Shown here piece after piece: positions 7,006 through 10,682 of a DNA stretch of 10,682 nucleotides (positions are counted from its first letter, which is position 1; every line of letters starts with the position of its first letter). The notes beneath the pieces were generated by a model, which was not told the DNA's origin, searched no databases, and worked only from the letters and a program-made list of their open reading frames with translations. This stretch comes from an uncultured Collinsella sp. (GTDB lineage Bacteria; Actinomycetota; Coriobacteriia; Coriobacteriales; Coriobacteriaceae). Location: contig CABRWN010000059.1 in assembly GCA_902474645.1 (NCBI GenBank), positions 1-10,682 of the forward strand, written 5' to 3'. The position numbers and the translations under genes are program-made.

Positions 7006-7010
7006 GGGAG
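7004..7010 (+). promoter_or_regulatory. Ribosome binding site that fixes the ispG TTG start
   Basis: AGGGGAG begins within the stop codon of the protease gene and lies 8 nt before TTG 7019. An in-frame start further upstream (6932) would overlap the protease gene by 74 nt and add Cys/Phe-rich residues foreign to IspG, and GTG 7010 overlaps this site. Confidence 0.75.
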
Positions 7011-7018
7011 TGTTTGGA

Positions 7019-8101
7019 TTGTCTTTATCCCATCCTTTGTCGCGCGAGCTGACGCGCCCCGTATATGTGGGCGGCGTGCAGATCGGTGGTGGCGCGCCGG
7101 TGGTGGTTCAGTCCATGACCTGCACCGATACCGCCGACGCCCAGGCAACGCTTGCGCAAGTGCGTGCGCTTGCCCAGGCGGGTTGCGATGTTGTTCGCGT
7201 GAGCGTGCCTACCGAGGCTGCGCTCGAGGGCTTTCGCACGATTTGTGCCGAGTCTCCGGTGCCAATCGTCGCCGATATCCACTTTAACCATAAGCTTGCC
7301 ATCGGCGCCGTCGAGGCCGGTGCCGCCAAGCTGCGCATCAACCCCGGCAATATCGGCGATTGGGCCAAGGTTGACGCTGTCATCGATGCCGCGGGTGCCG
7401 CGGGCTGCGCGATTCGCATTGGCGTGAACGCGGGCTCGCTTGAGCAAGATATTGCCGAGCGCGACAATCTTTCGCAGCCCGAAAAGCTCGTGATGTCGAG
7501 CGAGCGTTTCGTCAAGCATTTTGAAGACCGCGGCTTTACGAACATCGTGCTTTCGGCTAAGGCCCATAGCGTGCAAACGACGCTTGATACCTATCGAGCC
7601 CTGTCGCGTGAGATTCCCCACGTTCCGCTTCACGTGGGCGTAACCGAGGCGGGTACCAAGCTTCAGGGCACCATTAAGAGCTCGGTGGGCCTTGGTATTC
7701 TGCTGTCTGAGGGTATCGGTGACACCATGCGCGTCTCGCTCACGGCCGATCCGGTCGAGGAGCCGCCGGTCGCCTGGGGTATCCTGCAGTCCCTTGGCCT
7801 GCGCCGCCGTGGTCCCGAGATCGTCTCGTGTCCCACGTGCGCTCGTTGCCAGGTCAACCTCATTCCCATCGCCGAGGAGGTTACCGAGCGACTGAAGAAC
7901 TATTCCGCGCCGCTTTCCATCGCCGTGATGGGATGTGCCGTTAATGGCCCCGGTGAGGCTTCTGATGCCGACCTGGGCGTTGCTTGCGGACGTGGTCAGG
8001 CCTTGCTCTTTTCGCATGGCCAGATCATTGGTAAAGTAGCTGAGGACCAAATTGTCGACGCGCTTATGGCAGAGGTCGACAAACTTATTGAGGAGAAATA
8101 A
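7019..8101 (+). CDS. ispG: 4-hydroxy-3-methylbut-2-enyl diphosphate synthase (GcpE)
   Basis: Penultimate enzyme of the MEP pathway, a [4Fe-4S] protein that reductively converts MEcPP to HMBPP. The 360-residue product is near the usual short bacterial length (E. coli 372). The TIM-barrel part holds VVVQSMTCTDT near the N-terminus, ADIHFNHKLA and KLRINPGNIG. The C-terminal cluster domain has CPTC (Cys271, Cys274) and Cys306 in MGCAVNGPGE with Glu313, matching the E. coli ligands Cys270, Cys273 and Cys305 with an offset of 1. An extra Cys277 lies just after CPTC. TTG 7019 is chosen from AGGGGAG at 7004-7010. It starts 13 nt after the protease stop and abuts proS with no gap. The order dxr-protease-ispG is also known in other actinobacteria such as Mycobacterium (dxr-rip1-gcpE). 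Confidence 0.95.
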   Translation: MSLSHPLSRELTRPVYVGGVQIGGGAPVVVQSMTCTDTADAQATLAQVRALAQAGCDVVRVSVPTEAALEGFRTICAESPVPIVADIHFNHKLAIGAVEAGAAKLRINPGNIGDWAKVDAVIDAAGAAGCAIRIGVNAGSLEQDIAERDNLSQPEKLVMSSERFVKHFEDRGFTNIVLSAKAHSVQTTLDTYRALSREIPHVPLHVGVTEAGTKLQGTIKSSVGLGILLSEGIGDTMRVSLTADPVEEPPVAWGILQSLGLRRRGPEIVSCPTCARCQVNLIPIAEEVTERLKNYSAPLSIAVMGCAVNGPGEASDADLGVACGRGQALLFSHGQIIGKVAEDQIVDALMAEVDKLIEEK

Positions 8102-9823
8102 ATGACCCGAGCAATGTATATGTCTAAGCTCTATGCGCCGACGCTTAAAGAGGATCCGGCGGACGCTGAGCTCGCCAGCCACCGCCTGCTGCTCCGTGCC
8201 GGCATGATCCGCCAGGAGGCCGCCGGTCTGTATTCCTACCTGCCGCTCGCATGGCGCTCGATTCGCAAGATCGAGAACATCGTGCGCGACGAGATGGATG
8301 CCGCCGGTGCCCAGGAGCTTATGATGCCTATCATGGTCGACGCCGAGTTGTGGCGTGAGTCCGGTCGCATTGACGCCTATGGCAAGGAGCTTGTGCGCTT
8401 TGATGACCGCCACGGCCGCGAGTTTGTTCTCGGACCCACGCACGAGGAGACCGTGACTGCCCTGGTGCGCAATGAGCTGCGTTCCTACAAGCAGCTGCCG
8501 GTGAACCTCTATCACATCCAGGATAAGTTCCGCGACGAGTTCCGTCCCCGCTTTGGCCTGATGCGCGGTCGCGAGTTCATCATGAAGGACGCCTACAGCT
8601 TCTCTGCCACGCAGGAGAGTCTGCAGGAGGAGTACGACAAGATGAAGCAGGCCTACGCCAACATCTGCGAGCGCTGCTACATCAAGGCTCTGCCCGTTGT
8701 CGCCGACTCCGGCGAGATCGGCGGCGACACCTCCGTCGAGTACATGGCTCTGGCCGACGCCGGCGAGGCTTCGCTCGTCTACTGCGACGATTGCGGCTTC
8801 GCTGCCGACGATGAGGCCGCAAGCACCAAGGTCGTTGTGACCGAGGGTCCTGGCGACGGTACGCTCACCAAGGTCGAGACTCCGGGCATGGGCACCATCG
8901 AGGCCGTTGCAAAGTTCTTCGGCTTCCCCGAGAACGGCACGCGCAAGTCCTTGGCTCTCATCGATGCCGAGGGCAAGCCTGTCGTGGCCATTGTCCCGGG
9001 CGACCACGAGCTCAATGACTGCAAGGCCGAGCATGTCTTTGGCAAGGGCTACCGCATGATGACCGACGAGGAGCTCCAAGCGAACGGTCTGCACAAGGGC
9101 TTTATCGGACCAGTTAACCTGCCCGAGGGCATTCGTCTGGTCTGCGACGAGAGCCTGCGCGAGTCCAAGCAGTGGGCCTGTGGCGCCAACGAGGTCGACT
9201 ATCACTTTACCGGTGCCTGCCCCGAGCGCGACTTTACCGTCGACGAGTGGGCCGACCTGGTAACCGTCGTTGCCGGCGACCCCTGCCCGCACTGCGGCAA
9301 GCCGCTCTCCGCTGCCCGCGGCATCGAGGTCTCTCAGGTCTTCCAGCTTGGCACCAAGTATTCCGAGGCCATGGGTGCCACCTTTATGGATGAGGACGGT
9401 AAGGAGAAGCCTCTGATCATGGGCTGCTACGGCGTTGGTGTGTCCCGCTCGCTCGCTGCCGTCGTGGAGCAGCACAACGACGAGCACGGTATCGTCTGGC
9501 CGGTCTCCGTTGCTCCGTACGAGGTCGCGGTGATTCCGCTCGACCCCAAGAAGGAGGAGTGCGCTTCCGTCTGTGAGCAGATCGTTGATGGCCTGTGCGC
9601 CGAGGGTATCGAGGTCGTCGTCGACGATCGCGATGAGCGTCCCGGCTTTAAGTTTGCCGACAACGACCTTATGGGCTTCCCGTATCAGGTTGTTCTGGGT
9701 AAGCGTGGCCTTAAGAACGGCACCGTCGAACTCAAGGACCGTGCCACGGGCGAGCGCGAGGATGTGGCTATCGACGAGGTCGTCGCCAAGGTTGCCGAGC
9801 TTGTTAAGGCGGCTCGCCGTTAA
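8102..9823 (+). CDS. proS: Prolyl-tRNA synthetase, bacterial type with editing insertion
   Basis: Class II aminoacyl-tRNA synthetase that charges tRNA-Pro. The 573 residues match the E. coli-type enzyme (572), which carries the INS domain that clears Ala-tRNA-Pro. Motif 2 lies at about 141-163 (RDEFRPRFG at 144-152, then LMRGREFIMKDAYSF). The INS region is about 233-390 and includes NGTRKSLA and GDHELN. Motif 3 is GCYGVGVSR at 441-449. The C-terminal anticodon-binding domain begins near 468. Two CxxC pairs (228/231 and 395/398) flank the INS domain and could bind zinc; this is inference. ATG 8102 directly abuts the ispG stop and has GAGGAG (8090-8095) 6 nt upstream; ATGs at 8114 and 8120 are less well placed. 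It is the last gene of the series and is followed by a strong terminator. Confidence 0.97.
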   Translation: MTRAMYMSKLYAPTLKEDPADAELASHRLLLRAGMIRQEAAGLYSYLPLAWRSIRKIENIVRDEMDAAGAQELMMPIMVDAELWRESGRIDAYGKELVRFDDRHGREFVLGPTHEETVTALVRNELRSYKQLPVNLYHIQDKFRDEFRPRFGLMRGREFIMKDAYSFSATQESLQEEYDKMKQAYANICERCYIKALPVVADSGEIGGDTSVEYMALADAGEASLVYCDDCGFAADDEAASTKVVVTEGPGDGTLTKVETPGMGTIEAVAKFFGFPENGTRKSLALIDAEGKPVVAIVPGDHELNDCKAEHVFGKGYRMMTDEELQANGLHKGFIGPVNLPEGIRLVCDESLRESKQWACGANEVDYHFTGACPERDFTVDEWADLVTVVAGDPCPHCGKPLSAARGIEVSQVFQLGTKYSEAMGATFMDEDGKEKPLIMGCYGVGVSRSLAAVVEQHNDEHGIVWPVSVAPYEVAVIPLDPKKEECASVCEQIVDGLCAEGIEVVVDDRDERPGFKFADNDLMGFPYQVVLGKRGLKNGTVELKDRATGEREDVAIDEVVAKVAELVKAARR

Positions 9824-9854
9824 TCGACGTTTCTGCTATTAGATGTAATTGCGG

Positions 9855-9902
9855 GACTGCTCCGTATCTCTCTTAGAATGAGATGCGGAGCAGTCTTTTT
9901 TT
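9855..9902 (+). terminator. Intrinsic terminator of the pyrH-proS series
   Basis: A 16-bp stem (9855-9870 with 9880-9895) contains a single G-T wobble, has a 9-nt loop and is followed by seven T (9896-9902). It starts 31 nt after the proS stop and is the strongest terminator in the window. Confidence 0.95.
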
Positions 9903-9929
9903 GTTGCGTGAATAAACTCGACGGGTAAA

Positions 9930-9967
9930 GGAAAACCCCACAGCCCAAATGAGCTGCGGGGTTTTCC
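9930..9967. terminator. Bidirectional terminator between convergent genes
   Basis: An inverted repeat has arms 9930-9944 and 9953-9967 (15 positions, one A-C mismatch at 9940/9957) and an 8-nt loop. The core runs from AAAACCCC to GGGGTTTT, so each strand has a GC-rich stem running into T4; the - strand reads on into CCTTT. It lies 36 nt beyond the end of the - strand phosphotransferase gene and most likely ends that transcript, while backing up the proS terminator on the + strand. Confidence 0.85.
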
Positions 9968-10002
9968 ATTGTGCCTCCGATGCGAAATAAATCGCTCAGA
10001 TA

Positions 10003-10682
10003 TTACTGATAATCGACGACGTCGATCCAGTTCTTCAGGAACTCATCGTTCACGTTGCGCTTACGAGCGAGCTCGGAAGCGGCGACGATGCTCGTCCACT
10101 GACGCACGACCTGCATGGGCATGTCGGCGCGGTCGCAGTAGAGCTCCAGGTAGGCCTCGGCCTGGTCCTTGCTGTTGAGGGCGAAGAGCAGGTAGGTGGT
10201 GGCAACGTCGGCAGCAGGGGAGCCCTGGGTGGCGTGTGCCCAGTCGCACACATAGAGCTGGCCGTCGTCGCCGACGATGACGTTGGAGGGGTTGAAGTCG
10301 CCGTGGCAGACCTTGAACTCCTTAGTCATGCCGTCCAGACGCTCCTGAAGGTTGTAGCGCGTGGTGGCATTGAGCTGATCAAGGCTGTCGATCATGCGGG
10401 CGAACTTGTCGCGCTGACGGTTGAGCAGCGGGGAGGTGTAGCCGTGGATCTCGATCTGGAGGTCGACGAACATCTCGAGGTACTCACCAAAGCGCTGGGG
10501 CTCGGCAGTCATCTTCTCGGCAAGGGTGGTGCCCGGAACCTTCTCGGTCACGAGCGCCCAGCCGTTGGCGTTCTCGAGCTGGGAAACCTCGAGCGCCTTG
10601 GGGCTGCGGATGCCGCACTCATTGATGCGGGCAAGATTCAAAGCCTCGTTGAACACGTCGGAGACAGGCTTGGGCTCGTTAA
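10003..10682 (-). CDS. APH/choline-kinase-like phosphotransferase, partial (5' end outside window)
   Basis: A small-molecule kinase of the aminoglycoside phosphotransferase (APH) fold; the substrate cannot be told. The frame stays open to the window end, so the gene begins beyond it. The GTG at 10656 has no Shine-Dalgarno in front of it and is probably internal. Counting from that codon, 217 residues are visible. The catalytic loop CHGDFNPSN is at 117-125 (His118, Asp120, Asn125), and the metal-binding Asp138 is in CDWAHATQGSPAADVA, the APH equivalent of DFG. Both are intact, so the enzyme should be active. What is missing is most of the ATP-binding N-lobe. The gene is convergent to proS and shares the symmetric terminator at 9930-9967. 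Base composition is like its neighbours, with no sign of recent transfer. Drug resistance should not be assumed. Confidence 0.85.
   Translation of the reverse strand, partial: NEPKPVSDVFNEALNLARINECGIRSPKALEVSQLENANGWALVTEKVPGTTLAEKMTAEPQRFGEYLEMFVDLQIEIHGYTSPLLNRQRDKFARMIDSLDQLNATTRYNLQERLDGMTKEFKVCHGDFNPSNVIVGDDGQLYVCDWAHATQGSPAADVATTYLLFALNSKDQAEAYLELYCDRADMPMQVVRQWTSIVAASELARKRNVNDEFLKNWIDVVDYQ

Noticed and set aside
6932..7018. Upstream in-frame start for ispG at 6932
   Set aside because: It would overlap the protease gene by 74 nt, add 29 Cys/Phe-rich residues not seen in IspG, and ignore the AGGGGAG site placed correctly for TTG 7019.
7025..9487. Very long open frame on the - strand opposite ispG and proS
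   Set aside because: It is in codon register with the two real genes, has no family-like protein sequence, and is fully explained by absence of TTA, CTA and TCA codons in the sense strand.
9834..9842. TGCTATTAG as a + strand promoter after proS
   Set aside because: No -35 element is visible, and the terminator at 9855 would end any transcript within about 60 nt.
10003..10682. Aminoglycoside resistance gene
   Set aside because: Only the general APH fold motifs are visible. Base composition is native and no mobile element is nearby, so a resistance role is not supported.

Overview
The window is a chromosomal housekeeping segment from a high-GC actinobacterium. Gene order, codon use and protein character fit class Coriobacteriia, and a Collinsella-like species is my best guess. 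That assignment is inference from pattern recognition; no database was searched. Ten protein genes are visible. Nine lie on the + strand and one partial gene is convergent on the - strand. I see no tRNA, rRNA, CRISPR array, insertion sequence or prophage.

Positions 1-1411 hold the 3' part of rpsB and all of tsf (ribosomal protein S2 and elongation factor Ts), closed by a strong intrinsic terminator. A short intergenic region (about 1412-1471) carries a small inverted repeat and an extended -10 promoter candidate. From it a tightly packed series starts: pyrH, frr, uppS, cdsA, dxr, rseP-type site-2 protease, ispG and proS (1472-9823). Gaps are mostly 0 to 2 nt or a 1-nt overlap, each gene usually has its Shine-Dalgarno inside the preceding gene, and starts are often TTG or GTG. 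This is the widespread rpsB-tsf-pyrH-frr-uppS-cdsA-dxr-rseP-proS neighbourhood, with ispG after the protease as in many actinobacteria. The products link translation (S2, EF-Ts, RRF, ProRS), pyrimidine nucleotides (UMP kinase), isoprenoid precursors (DXR, IspG), the undecaprenyl carrier (UppS), phospholipid precursor (CdsA) and membrane proteolysis (RseP).

Positions 9824-10002 hold two terminators back to back: one for the proS operon and one symmetric hairpin that can serve both strands. After them a convergent - strand gene (10003 to the window end, 5' part missing) encodes an APH/choline-kinase-like phosphotransferase of unknown substrate.

I found no clear new multi-gene system. The observations most worth checking are a complete intrinsic-terminator-like hairpin inside the first codons of uppS, a winged-helix-like segment inserted in the site-2 protease, and a changed HPQS motif in DXR.
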